From assembly GCA_038373885.1 (NCBI GenBank), contig JAWZYV010017516.1:372001-436000 (forward strand): 64,000 bases of DNA. The letters run 5' to 3'. The DNA comes from Cheiracanthium punctorium (lineage: Eukaryota; Arthropoda; Arachnida; Araneae; Cheiracanthiidae). The position numbers and the translations under genes were made by a program. Below the pieces are notes generated by a model, which made no database searches, had not been told where the DNA came from, and saw only the letters and a program-made list of their open reading frames with translations. Of this stretch, positions 23,355 to 35,261 are shown one piece after another (the stretch's first letter is position 1; every line of letters begins with the position of its first letter).

Positions 23355-25708
23355 TATAACGATTAGAACTTTCAGGATTAGTATTTTCGTTTCGAATAGT
23401 ACAGGATCGCACAACCTACATTTATTTTTATATTCTGTCCGTAACACTTTCCTTTTTGAGGCTGAAACTCATTGAAAGTTTATTTTTGGAGCATACTTGA
23501 AATTATTTATGTTTTTCTATCTCTCAATTTATATATATACATCTGAATGCCTGCGTTTCAACCTAAATTTTGAAATGACATGAAATGTGAAATTCTAGCT
23601 ATATACTCATCAAAGTAGCCAGATCATTGACGCATAAAAAAGAAAAATACGATCTTCCAATTAAAAAAAAAATGAAATGGCTGGAAAACATAGGCCTAAA
23701 TGATCACATGACACAGGGCATTCCCCCCCCCCATTTGCTGCTTTGTTATTAAAAGTTTATTTTTAAAGCCAAAAGAGGCAACTTTCTACTAGTACAAAAA
23801 GTAGAATCCAGAAAGATGAAGTCCAGAAAATGCATTGGTTGGCTTATTTTTAGCATTTGTAAATAAATGTATAATTCATTTAGAAATTGAAAATACGTTG
23901 GGATTTACGTACAGGAACAATCTGTGATTGAAGGAAAAAACAAACAAAAACAAACATGAAATGCAAGAAGTTAGAAGGGAAGTAAAATGTTCATCACTGT
24001 AGGTGGTTATAGGTCACCGTATTTATAATCCGTGTGTTAATGTCTGGTAAAATTACCCGAATTGCTGTTTACTTTCAGAGCGGAGTTTGAATAAAATAGT
24101 TTTAATTATTAAATTCTTTGCGATATAGAGATTGTACATAAACACATCTGTTATGAAAGGCGTTTTAAGTGTGCACAATAGATCTGAAAAAAGGAAATTA
24201 TTTATCAACCTACTTTATTTATAGCAAGCTAAAACTTTATTAAATCCCGCACTCGAAATTCAACGCAATTATTCACCGTATAATTTCTTCCCCTACCCAC
24301 TTTCAGCTTTGACAGTGAAATATCCCGAATTAACTGCTGTCAGAATATAGAGAAGTGGATTGTTTATTATCTTCAGCACTGCACAACGGGTTTTTTTTAA
24401 ACTTAAAATAGTGTTCACTTAACTCTTGTGTGGGGATTCACTCGAGATTAAATTTAAACACCTAGATTACGTCTGCCGCGATATGCAGTTGAACAACCTT
24501 GCAGGGAAAAAAGAAAAAAGGGATGGATAAGTGCGAGGGGAATCTCTTTCCGACCAGTTTTCCCCAAATTGTCTGCTATTCCGTTTTATGCTTTTTACTT
24601 TCGCCGTCCGTCCGACCTAGAAATAGACGGGTCTCGCTAAGGTCAAAAAATGGCGGCTTTCCTGCTGATGCTGCGAACATGACACGCAAGAGTAGAGATG
24701 TTTATCTTCCTGCGTGCGATATTACGAGCGAAGGAAGTTCGGATTCGATTCCGTGGCTTTTGTTTTCTTGGGAGGTATTTTTACCTTGGGAAGAATTCGA
24801 AATTGCAGGGGATTCTAAAACGATATCTTGCGAGCGAGAACTTAGGGCAAGCCGAGGATACCAATCTTTTTGTTTCGGACGAGTATAAAGCTCTGTTACT
24901 GCCAGTGCCAATCCAAGAGCAAATTGTTGTGTGTTCAAGAATATGTTTTGTCGCCAATTACAATGAAAATTGATAAAGAACCCCCCCCCCCCCAAAAGAA
25001 TGGTTTCGGTGCTCTATAACTAAAATTTGTGAGAATTTAGTACCTGAATTTGGAATTTTAAAAGGATTAAAAACCAAAATCTAAAACTAATAAGCTGTTA
25101 TAAATAGTAAACATTAAAGTATTGAGATGAGTAACTTTTCATTATTATATTTTTAGTTTGATTTCAACACCTATTCTTGAAACTGACTTTTCAAACTTCA
25201 ATAAACTTCAATAGGCGTACTGTACTGTACTTGCGTAAAAGAAAACTCCAAACAAATTGTTTTATTCGGTTTATTGTTAAAATCAGGTTAAAAAAATACA
25301 GCATTATTTTATAGCTATAGCAAAAGTTTTATATGATTTAATACGCCTGAAAAAATTAATATCAATTTGAGTACATTGATAAATGAACTAAACATGCGAT
25401 AGTCATTGTGACTCACTATCTACAACTGTTCAGTTCTCTCATAATAACGGGGAGAAAGACTTGAAGTCAGTCTATGCTTTTTCGAGTAACATTACTTGAA
25501 CAAAAAGTTAAGGTATTCAAAAGGCTAAATTGCCTTTAAAATTACATAAGATTTTTATAGTTTTAACCATATTATTTTTCAATATTTATCTTCATGTTTT
25601 TAGGAATAAAACACAAAAAGATATGCACCTAGTCCGAAAAATAACAGTCCGTTATTGATCATCATTTTGTATTAGTCGCATGTTTCCCTTCATAAACATT
25701 ATTATATT
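23355..25708. other. Mostly featureless, with a GC-richer island at about 24.44-24.96 kb
   Basis: Most of this stretch is AT-rich with homopolymer runs and no supported gene. From about 24440 to 24960 the GC content rises visibly and 90-130-codon frames exist on both strands (24499-24888 on +, 24702-24995 on -). Neither protein shows a domain I recognise. A motif AAAAAATGGCGGC (near 24645), similar to the YY1-type core promoter motif, lies inside. A promoter or first exon of an unannotated gene is possible, but nothing here proves it. Confidence 0.3.
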
Positions 25709-25881
25709 GCTGCCCGAGTGGTCTAGTGTCATAAGAGCCATTCTATCTTTGCTTGGGCCAGGGTTCGATTTCCGGCTTTGATGTTAAATTGTCCTTCCCT
25801 TCAAAGGGGGTGACGCTGGCTGCCCATTGGCCGCAAAGGCTTGTCGCCAGTGCCCGCCCATTAAGAAAAAAGGAAAAAACA
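25709..25881 (+). mobile_element. tRNA-derived SINE
   Basis: The 5' part reads like a tRNA: GCTGCCCGAGTGGTCTAGTG (A-box region) and GGGTTCGATTTCC (B box) spaced about 45 nt apart. A non-tRNA body follows with GGTGACGCTGGCTGCCCATT and GCTTGTCGCCAGTGCCCGCC, then an A-rich tail (AAGAAAAAAGGAAAAAACAA). The acceptor stem is not closed, so it is not a functional tRNA gene. Full-length but apparently diverged. Confidence 0.8.
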
Positions 25882-26025
25882 AAACACTAGTATACTAAAA
25901 TTTTTATATCACAGTGACAATCGTTCCGCCGCAGTATATCTTTTCCTATAAAGAAAAGACGCTCAGTTGCAGCACTAGACGGAGCAACAGTTTTATATTT
26001 AATAAACAATTCTATTTAAACTGGT

Positions 26026-26177
26026 TCACTGAGAAATACAGCATCTGTAACAGTCTTTAGACTTTAAATTCAGCTGAGTTCTGACCGAATTATGAGCTTT
26101 GTTTTTCATTGATTTGTGTCCTTTGGCCTTTTCTTCAGACTGAGTAACAGTACTGAAAATATCATCTCCTCTTTCTT
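26026..26177 (-). CDS. Possible terminal coding exon, unknown
   Basis: On the - strand an acceptor-like AAATCTTCGCAG is followed by an open frame of about 50 codons rich in E, K, S and N (starting DINEERGDDIFS, ending DCYRCCISQ and stop). The composition is more protein-like than nearby frames. No upstream exon was found and I do not recognise the protein. It could be a last exon or a pseudogene remnant. Confidence 0.22.
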
Positions 26178-27284
26178 CATTGATATCCTGCGAAGATTTT
26201 GCACCATGCACGTAATGTTTATTTAAAAAAAACAATTGTAATTAATCTAACAATAAAATATATTAGTTAAATGAAACATAATAATCTAGAGAAAACCGTG
26301 TCATATTGTCATGTCCCACAATATCACGCCAACAAGCAATGCAACGGACTAAAATTAACTGAAAGTTAAAAAAAACGTTAATATTTTTTAGCTAAACGTG
26401 AAAGTTAAATAGTTAAGCAATATTTTAACTTTTAATGAACGATTAACGGATTAACGATGTTCTGCCCATCTTTACAAGTAAATAATGTTTGGACTGAACT
26501 TCACGTAACAACTTCGACTGAACTTAAGTAACGTGTTGTAAAATTAATTAGAAACTTTGAAAAATAACGCACATAAAAACATAATTAGCGAAACCACAGA
26601 TTTGGGTTGTACAAAAGATCCAGGCAGGAAGGTTAGAAACTTTAGTTCTTAGTTCTATCAGCACCCAAGGACTGACTTACGTCGCCCGGCTTCCCATTTT
26701 TGGGGGGGAGCAAAAACTATCCAGGTAGGATCAAAATATTTCCTAAGATGGCTTTTTAAATTCTATAAAAGACTGATTTCTATATGAAAATCACATTGAA
26801 ATGTTTGATAATCTAATTCAATTCTTGAAAAATTTTCCAAATTTTAATACAACTAATTTACATTAATTTTCTTATTTTATATAGACAGTTAGAATTTATG
26901 TAAAAGTTGCGACACATAAACTGTCACTTGTAAGTGCATTGTGTTAAGACAAACCTACAAGTCTAAGGTGGAAGGGGATGCCTTGGGCAGAGGACTTTTT
27001 AAAGGGGGTGGTGCATCTAACACGCATTCACGTTACATCTCGAGAAAACCACTCAAAACTCCACACCGCTATATCGACAGCCTCGTTGTATGCCAAAATA
27101 CTGGACCTCTACACTTCGGCCATCTACCATGTTCAGTGTCTTACTCACTCTCTTTCACCTGTATATGGGAATGTAACGGAATCTTGTAATTCAATTTTCA
27201 CCCACTTGTAGACATCCAATCTACTTGAAATTTTGCAGACATATATAGAACCTATAACAATACAATAATACTGAAAACGATGTA

Positions 27285-28245
27285 TGCAGCATTTACAGTT
27301 CTTTTACAGAACTCCAGTACATTGCGCTCTATGGGTAGTCGTTTCTTAAAACGTTATTTCTGAGGCATTCATCTATTTCGAACAAAACAAAGTTGATGTA
27401 TGTTGTTGTTGATTTCAAAATAAGGCACTCTATTGAAAAATGGTGGGTTTTTTTGCAGGAGCACTCAAAAGAATTCCAATACTTTACGGTCTACGACAGT
27501 TTAGAGATAAGAATCTATTTCAAGCACAGTATAATGCGTACACAGAAGTTTATAATGGCTTACTCTTCATTTAAAGCAGAGGTTTTCAACATTTTAAAAA
27601 TCATATAGCAGTAATTAATAAAAGAGTATAAATTCATCTCGGCCCTTTTCTCTTAGTCCGGGGTCTCAACAAACAAGTCATTTCAAGAGCTGATACTCTG
27701 GTCGAAACGTTGTTAATATAAACAGCGTGTTAGCTCATCAACTTGGAAGTACTCGGGACTGTCAATCTACTTTAAACTAACCAAATTAGGCATAGCTATA
27801 CCTGATGTTAATTTTAATATGCTTAGTTAAGCGATAGTTCACAAAGCTAGATTAAGTGTTTATTCACGAAAACACCTATTTTCAAATTTTTAAATTTTTT
27901 TTTTTTCTAAATAGAAAGGTGTTTCACGGCCGACCCGCCCTTTACTGCGTCAACGCCCCATTTACGTCTTTGTGTATACGCTATCACCCCCCTGGAAAGC
28001 CCCAGCGAAGAGGCGGGGGGGGCGAGATCGACATTGTTGGGAATCTATGATTTAAATGATAGGAATAGCATTTAAAGTTCTTTTACAGGGTCTCGCAAAA
28101 TTACTATAATAATGGTGAAGTTTTTCTTAAGCCCAAAATTTCGTCAATTTGGATGCCTTTATACATATAAAGTATCCATCACAATATAATAATATAGAAA
28201 ATGGTGGCTTTAACGTGAATAGTTCTTTTACAGGATCACACAAAT
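27285..28245. repeat. Dispersed repeat family 2, copy A
   Basis: Blocks such as TTTACAGTTCTTTTACAG, GAGCACTCAAAAGAATTCC, GGTCTACGACAGTTTAGA, TTACTCTTCATTTAAA and AGCATTTAAAGTTCTTTTAC recur, in the same order, at 60695-61085. The shorter copy is missing about 500 bp. No transposase or reverse transcriptase motif was seen. Family unknown. Confidence 0.6.
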
Positions 28246-28447
28246 CAATTGACAGGTTATTCTAACCACATTCAAGTTAACTGCTTTACCGGTATAACGG
28301 ACCAGCAAAAAAGTTAAATTTGGGAAAAGATTGGAACTCTTTAAAACTTAATTAATTTGGATAAAAAGCAAAAACACGATGCCACTAAGTATATGATATG
28401 CGTACGGATACAGAGGAAATGATGCGGATCAGTTATTAAGATGATAG

Positions 28448-28622
28448 CAGGGGCGTAACCAGGGGGGGTTAGGGGGTCATAACCACCCCCCCCCATGAGA
28501 AATTTTTTTGCCATCCAAAATGTATATTCTTCACTACATTATCACACACGTATACATATATATGAGTTGTAGTAGTCGTAAGTCGTAACCCCCCCCATGA
28601 AAAATTTCTGGCTACGCCCCTG
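28448..28622. mobile_element. hAT-like MITE (CAGGGGCGTA termini), copy 1
   Basis: The termini CAGGGGCGTAACCA and TGGCTACGCCCCTG are inverted repeats. Flanks GATGATAG (28440-28447) and GATGACAG (28623-28630) form an 8-bp target-site duplication with one mismatch, as expected for hAT elements. It is closely similar inside to the copy at 34292. Confidence 0.9.
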
Positions 28623-28630
28623 GATGACAG

Positions 28631-30560
28631 TTATTCTTTCCCGCTCCCGTCAGTATCACGGGCTGAGCTTTCTCCCCTTATTTCTCATGCCCGTGGTATT
28701 TCCGTGCTGAGGTGTTCCAAAGTTATGTACCAGAAAGATTAGAGCATTTCAATTATCATGCACGGATTTTTTTTTTTTTTTTTTGTATCTCATTTTACAC
28801 AAGAGATGGCAGTATCAGATTATTTTTTATTTAATTGGAGATCGTTTATTTTAAAATACATGGTAGCACTACTCAAATATGTGTATTTGTAATATGCATT
28901 TTGCAACCTTAGATCACTTTTTTACTTATGTTCAAAAATGTATAAATATTTGTTTATGTTATAAAGTAAGTTTAATAAAATTTTCGTTTAGTGTTTAAAA
29001 CATATTTTTTTTTTTATTTTTACCTGCTTACTAGAAAACACACATTCAGTCGCAATAATCCTAATGTTAGCTTTTCCTAAAAATTTAATTTAATTTAATT
29101 TGATGCTAAAAAATGCCTAAAACATTAAAATGAATACATATTGCACATACCCTTATTTTTATTCAATACTCTTGAATTAAAAAACAGGCATTTTTATAAT
29201 TGTTTTCTTGAAAATAATAGAACCTTTAAGGGGTTAAAAAGTACATTCTAAAAATTCGTTCCATTACTAAGAAATCTTTAAAAACCATGGCTTCCATGTA
29301 TTTTCTTAGTAACATTATTTAACAAATTCAAGTCAAGTAAACTTCTATTGATATACTTGACTTTCCTTTGTAATAATACCAAGAAAATCCATGTAAGCTT
29401 TGATTCCTAAAAAATTCTCAGTAATTGACTGAATTTTTTAGTGTATATTGCACTTTGATACAGGAAGTAATTAATGAACTCTACAATTACTTTTTTGTCT
29501 ATTTAATCGCAAAAGTCCTTTTATCTATTCAAAGCAAGAATTTGCAGCTAAGCTGAAAATTGAACTGAATTTGTTATGTAAGATTCCATGAATAAAAACT
29601 GCCCGTTCTTATTGAAAAGCCGACTAACTTGATTTCAATTAAGTATTCATTGAATTCATTCCGACTAAATCCTATGTTCAGTATATTTTATTGTTGGCGC
29701 GGTAAATTGTTAGCATTAATACCTGGCCAAAAGCGATCGAATTCGGAGTTTTCCGGGATTCTTCTTCGATTGTATAATAATGCGAAAATTATTCAAAAAT
29801 TATCGCACGTGATTGGATCTCATTTTTATTCGGAAATGGGTCACTGGATGGGATATGCACGGTAACCTTAACGGTAAAGGAAACTATGAAAGCTCCCGCA
29901 TGATGAGGGCAAAGATCCTCCTTCAAAGGTTAAGAAAGATCCGATTATACCAAGTTTTCAATTAAACGGATCAAGCACTTTAATACGGCCTAAGAACGGT
30001 GAAAGATTGCATTGAGTTTGGTTAATGCAAGTAATTATAATAAATTAATTTGAGCTCCGCAATAAAACAAACGGTCTGAATTGCCCGCATTAAAAGATTA
30101 ACGAGGTTTGGCCACACAAAGAGATACGGTCAAATTGCCTCACATCTTGTTATGCTAAACCTTTCGAAACAAAAATGAGGGAAGATTTGAATTTTTATTA
30201 AAACAAATAATGTAGCATCATTCCATGGCAATATAAAAGCCGAAAGTGAAAACATTTTACTCATGTTTATTTAAAAATGAAGTTGATCTAATCTTTTTTC
30301 AACTTTACAGAATGCATGATAGTGTTTACAAAAAACTCTGCTTAGATTTCGAGTTCGCAGTTCAAAAGTCCAGTGTATATGGAAAATTCTAGTGTTCAGT
30401 CCGCTTGTCACGACGAAACTCAAATTTTATTGGCTCTTGAAATTCGAGGAACGATTTTCAGTACACAGTTCGGAAAAACGAACAAGTAGTAATGCGTCTT
30501 ATGACAGTTAGTTATTCATAGAAGCCTTCTTAGATAAAGTAATTAAAAAACTTTGTAAAA
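28631..30560. other. No gene seen; one less AT-rich unique-looking block
   Basis: Poly-T near 28768-28784 and AT-rich filler make up most of this stretch. Around 29680-30140 the sequence is less AT-rich and free of obvious repeats. It contains several TAATTA/ATTA words, GATTAC-like words and repeated AAGATCC. It could be a conserved regulatory block, but this cannot be judged from one sequence. Confidence 0.3.
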
Positions 30561-30563
30561 AAC

Positions 30564-30692
30564 ACACATAAGAAGTAAAAGGACAGAGGATACGCGTTTC
30601 GTTCAAAAATTGTTTTGAACAAAAACAATTCAACAGTTCAAAACAATTTTTGAACGAAACGCGTATCCTCTTTCCTTTTACTTCTTATGTGT
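30564..30692. repeat. Large inverted repeat, 57-bp arms, one mismatch
   Basis: The left arm is 30564-30620 and the right arm 30636-30692, with a 15-bp spacer. The arms contain ATACGCGTTTCGTTCAAAAA and its inverse. I see a single difference (GGACAGAGGA versus GGAAAGAGGA). Near-identity suggests recent formation or conversion. Nothing coding. Confidence 0.9.
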
Positions 30693-30839
30693 ATTTTTTA
30701 CAGTTCTTTAGCCACTACACCACCTAAGCGTGCCCCTGGAGAAATTGGTTTGTTTTAATTTGCATACTACGACCATGATTCAAGTTTCGTTCCTCCGAAC
30801 TTTAGCCTTTACGGAAGTACGCCTTTTTGTTACAGAGTT

Positions 30840-31063
30840 TCACTGTGCTACAAAATATTATGCTGTACTACTAAAATTTACTGCAGTAAATATTAGCAGC
30901 TGTGCTACAAAATTCCTACAAAACAATTTTGCTACAATTTTGTAGCAAAATTGTGCTTCAAACAAAACACTTGTTTTGTTTGTAACAACTGAACTACAAA
31001 CAGTAGTGCAGTTGAACTAAAGGGGGAAAAAAGAGGAAAAAGGGTGTGCTACAAAATATTATG
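30840..31063. repeat. Nested palindrome cluster (GTGCTACAAAAT words)
   Basis: GTGCTACAAAATATTATG occurs at 30845-30862 and again at 31046-31063, with a shorter copy at about 30902. Between them are hairpins: ACAATTTTGCTAC/GTAGCAAAATTGT (30923-30935 with 30942-30954) and CAAACAAAAC/GTTTTGTTTG (about 30959-30982). The pattern looks like repeated fold-back copying of a short word. Confidence 0.8.
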
Positions 31064-34000
31064 GATATGTCATTTCTTTACGGTGTTTGAAGAAATAATG
31101 AAATTTTCCAGATATTTCCGAACTTTAACCAGAGGTGTATACCTAGGTAAACAGCACCTATTGCAGACAACAAAACTGCGCTCTTTCTCAAAAACCGGCA
31201 CCGATCACTTCGTTTGCATGGTCATTCTCAAAGTTTCTATAGAATGACCGTTTATTGTGGATTCTCTCGGGAGGGTTCATAATGCAAACGGAAAAACTTT
31301 CACTGTTTCAGGCTCTGAGGAGAGCGATTCAAAATAAATATTTTAATGTTCTCTTCACTTTAACCTGTTCGCTCCCAACATTGCAAGGGCGTGACGGCAT
31401 TGAATTCTCCTTTCTGTAGCCATCCTTCCTATATAATTTCCTTCCTATGAAATTTTATAGGAGGATGTGACTGAACATTAGATCTGCAGGGTGTTCACCA
31501 TTGTCAGGAGACAAAAACAGTAGCACAAATTTAAAAAGTTACCCCGGCAGAGGTCTTTGAAAGTTCCTGTTGTGGCCACGCGAGCGATACTCTGCTCTAC
31601 AGCATTGACATTCATGCTCAAAGACTCATGCCGGGAAGCAACGATGGTGTGGAAAGGAAAATCGCTTTCGCCACGTTCTTGCAACGATAGAACGAACAGG
31701 TTAAATGCTTCTTTGTTTTCGTCAATCTTTGTTTTCTCCAATCAATCTCTTCGTCATGTCAAGTGTCACCCATGGCACGTGCCCTACCTACCATACCCTG
31801 TAAACGCAACTGGCCATAACAAACGAGTAATTGGCGACATTTTGTGAATCCTAAAAATTAAGTTATTTTGTGTCTTACGTATCTGAGAATTTGAGACCTT
31901 TCCAGCATCTGAAATTTTTTACAATCGCGATTTTGAACATCTACGCATTCATTGGGTTTTAGGCAATTACGAAAATTAAAAAATTCCAAGTATCTTTACA
32001 GATCTAGAATTTGTACTTTTCTGCACCTATCGCGACTGTTTTCTTCCGGAGTTACCAACTGGCTCATCCCACTCTGAAATGAAAACAATAAGCAGTTTAA
32101 GAAGTGGAATGGCAACTGTACCCATTCGATCGAGGGGTGGGTACATTTAATACAAAAAAGTCTAATGGCCTTATTCACCAAACACTTGGCACGAGAATTG
32201 ATCCAAACATGCTTGTTAAAGTCATCGGTAAGATATCTTAACCATGACTTAAGCATGCGTATTTGAATTAATTTACGTGAAAAGCGCATCGTGAAGAAGG
32301 ACAAAGTGACTATAACAAGAGTGACTGTAAAGATTGAACAAATTATTTCCGTGATCTAAAAAATGTCAATCATTTTTATAAAAGCTTAACACTTTGAAGA
32401 CCAAGCATTTTTATCCAATGCTTACAGATTTCGCCAATGATGCTCGTGCTTAAACAATTTCTGATATCAATTATATAAACAATTTTAAACTTTTCCTAAT
32501 TATAATAAAAAGAAAGATTCACTTGGCTTTATCGCTATCTTTAAGCATTTGTGGAAGAAATAACTATTATTTATGAAGCAGAGGTAGGAAATTTGACTAA
32601 CGCTTGTGTATATTCCCTACCCATTGCGATTTAGTGCCAAAAACCGATTTTTGAGACAGTAAAATGTTAAAGAATCCTTTAATTTTTTAATTTCGATTTT
32701 TAAAACCTAATGTTACTTTCTCGTACGGTTTATAAAAGCTTAACCCTTTGAATACCAAGCATTTTCATCCAATGCTTACAGATTTCGCAAATGCTGATGA
32801 CGACGGACATAGGAGGCCTCGGACGATGCTGTCAAATTCATAGGGGAAAAAAAACTTTTGAACGTGAAACGCGTCACTTTTCCTTTAATTTATTTTCAAC
32901 ATATTTATTTTTTGGAATAAATTCATTTCGGTGGGAGTTATTCAAACGAAAATAACTCACCAAAATTGTACACACTTATTTTGGCAACATAGCGTTTAAG
33001 TGGATAAAAAAACAGAATGAACGGTTTACCATATACATAAAATATGCAAAAGGGAAAGCCGTAAAAAATGGTCGCATCAGTTCCTTCCGGCAGGGGGAAA
33101 AAAAAAGTTCAAAATTACCTCAGTATATTAATAAATTTCCGATAAAAAGAAAAGCGCTTTTTCTTTATTATTTATGTCAGGTCGTGATCGACTGGTCGTA
33201 AAATAACGGGAAGGATGATCTGGGAGAAGAAGCGTAAGGGTTTCGGGTCACGCCGCGTTAATTACCGCGTATACCAGTGAAAGGGAAATGACAGTAGTTA
33301 CTTTACATTGCGTCTGCTATTAAAACAATTGTGCCCGCAGGCGGCGTGCGGTAAACAGAGATGGTATCGGAGAGACCGTCTTTTGTTCGCTCAAAATGAC
33401 GGTGTGATGACTAAAATACATACGACCGCATGTTGTTGAAGGAATGTGTGTTTATTGTCACTATGTTTGACTGACGGACAAGCGTGAGTGCCTCTGAAAA
33501 TTAGTGCCTATTGCAGGCAGAATAAGTTTATTCAAGCCAGTTTCATAATGAGTCTGGTGAATTCGAATACATGGGTCAGCCTGTGTTCATAGCTGCCAAC
33601 TTTCCCGATTTCTTCGGCAGATTTCACACCACTAATTTTTACCTAGCAATTTATGCTTAAAATAACGCCAAAAATTTTATCTAAAATAAAACTGTTTGAA
33701 AACTGTGGTGGAAAATCTCCCGAAGATATCGGGAAGGTTGGCAGCTATGTGTGTTGCTAAAGGACAACAAATTAACAGCAGTTTTTCTCAAGGCCACTGT
33801 CCACATCGAGCGGCTCCCGCCAGCCGCTACCAGTAGGGGGCCAGTAGGGGAATACTTTAATGACCAATTTTCACTTCTAAGCAATAAATTTTACCCACCG
33901 CAAAGAGAGAGGGAGATACTCCGATATTAAACCGACAAAAGGTAATTGAGGGGCGTGAATAATATTACGATTTCACACCTCCCCCATCTATTGTTCGGTA

Positions 34001-34283
34001 GAGGAGAGTCCACTGTCGCCCGGCGGAAAAACGCGGCCGAATATTCCCATTCGGGAACCGCTTGGGATAGTGACCTTTAGACGTCGTAATAATTTCATGA
34101 ACCAAAACTAAATGATTTGTGTACTTTAGTACCTTGATAAACTCAACGTATTTTTTTTCTCCCATTTTCTACACATTTTACATGAACCCTTAAAGTGTAT
34201 TTCGAATTAATTACTTCAAGCATGTCCAAATTTTTAGAATATCCCTTTACAAGTTGTACTATACACTAAAAAATAAACCATAA
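31064..34283. other. No gene supported
   Basis: The frames here are short. There is one local duplication (about 32384-32450 and 32737-32803, shared AATGCTTACAGATTTCGC). A CTTATTCACCAAACACTT motif at about 32170 resembles the outer repeat near 45.1-45.7 kb. A relatively GC-rich block at about 33180-33400 contains CGCGTTAATTACCGCG (33254-33269), a near-palindrome around a homeodomain-like TAATTA core. Confidence 0.4.
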
Positions 34284-34291
34284 TCCCGTAT

Positions 34292-34462
34292 CAGGGGCGT
34301 AGCCAAGGAAGGGGGTTAGGGGGGTCACAACCCCCCCATGAGGAATTTTTTGCCATACAAAATGTATATTCTTCAATCCCTTAACAGACAAGCGTATACA
34401 TATATGTGAGTTGCAGTAGTCGTAACCCCCCCCCCAATGAAAAATTTCTGGCTACGTCCCTG
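34292..34462. mobile_element. hAT-like MITE (CAGGGGCGTA termini), copy 2
   Basis: The termini CAGGGGCGTAGCCA and TGGCTACGTCCCTG are flanked by a perfect 8-bp duplication TCCCGTAT (34284-34291 and 34463-34470). It is 171 bp and internally very similar to the copy at 28448 (shared CAAAATGTATATTCTTCA). The perfect duplication indicates a fairly recent insertion. Confidence 0.95.
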
Positions 34463-34906
34463 TCCCGTATCAATAACGTAACGTTTAGAAAAAATTCGAA
34501 AATTTTGCAGAATGTGTCACACTTTGAAAAAAAAAATGTCTGAAAATTTTATATCTTTCATTTATTGCAGTATATATATATGTGCAGCTTAAAGAAGCAT
34601 TCAGAATTTTTTCGAGTCCGTGGAGAAAACAGTTTGTTTTAGTTTGTGTACCAAGACCGTGAGGGATATTTCATTTCATCGAAATACCCTTAAAAATATC
34701 TTCAAAATTATTTTTTCACCGTAGGATGACCCATGTTCTAGAAGTGCAGCCAAAGAGGGGGTGGGGGTGGGGGCTATTAAGATATAATTTGCCGTCTAAG
34801 GAACTTTTGAGTGGGGGAGTCATAAGCTATCTGAACAGCTATTTTTTAAAAATATCTGTTCTAAAGTAAGAGAAAATGTAATAAAAGAGTACTTACACCC
34901 CATTTG

Positions 34907-35120
34907 TAAAATACTATCTGAAGTACCCGTTCTTCTCACTTCGTTACGGTATAGAAGGTACCGTACATACCTTCTATAGTACTTCTATAGAAGGGGTACT
35001 ATCTACACACCCGTGAGATAGTACCCCTTCTATCTCACGGGTACTATACTATCTGAAGTACCCGTTCTTAAAATATCCGTTTCTTCGGATATTTTAACAA
35101 TATCCGAATGGATATTGTTA
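34907..35120. repeat. Nested palindrome cluster (GTACCC/TAGAAGG words)
   Basis: A 24-bp direct repeat (starting ATACTATCTGAAGTACCC) occurs at 34911-34934 and 35046-35069. Between and after are stacked hairpins: AGAAGGGGTACTATCT/AGATAGTACCCCTTCT (34989-35004 with 35016-35031), CCCGTGAGATA/TATCTCACGGG (about 35010-35041), AAAATATCCG/CGGATATTTT (35070-35095) and ACAATATCC/GGATATTGT (35097-35118). Confidence 0.85.
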
Positions 35121-35261
35121 AAACAACTAATACAAATGGTGAATAGATAAATTATACTAAACATATTCTGGTTGTAGATTTAATTGCCTACCAAAAACTG
35201 TTTACATATTCGTTAGACATATTCTAACTATATTTGATTTTTAAAAAAATAATGTTTGGAA

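Noticed and set aside
25709..25781. Possible tRNA gene
   Set aside because: A and B boxes are present but the acceptor stem does not pair and a SINE body and A-rich tail follow, so it is a SINE head.
34907..35120. CRISPR-like array
   Set aside because: There are no regular repeats with unique spacers; the structure is overlapping palindromes in a eukaryotic intergenic region.
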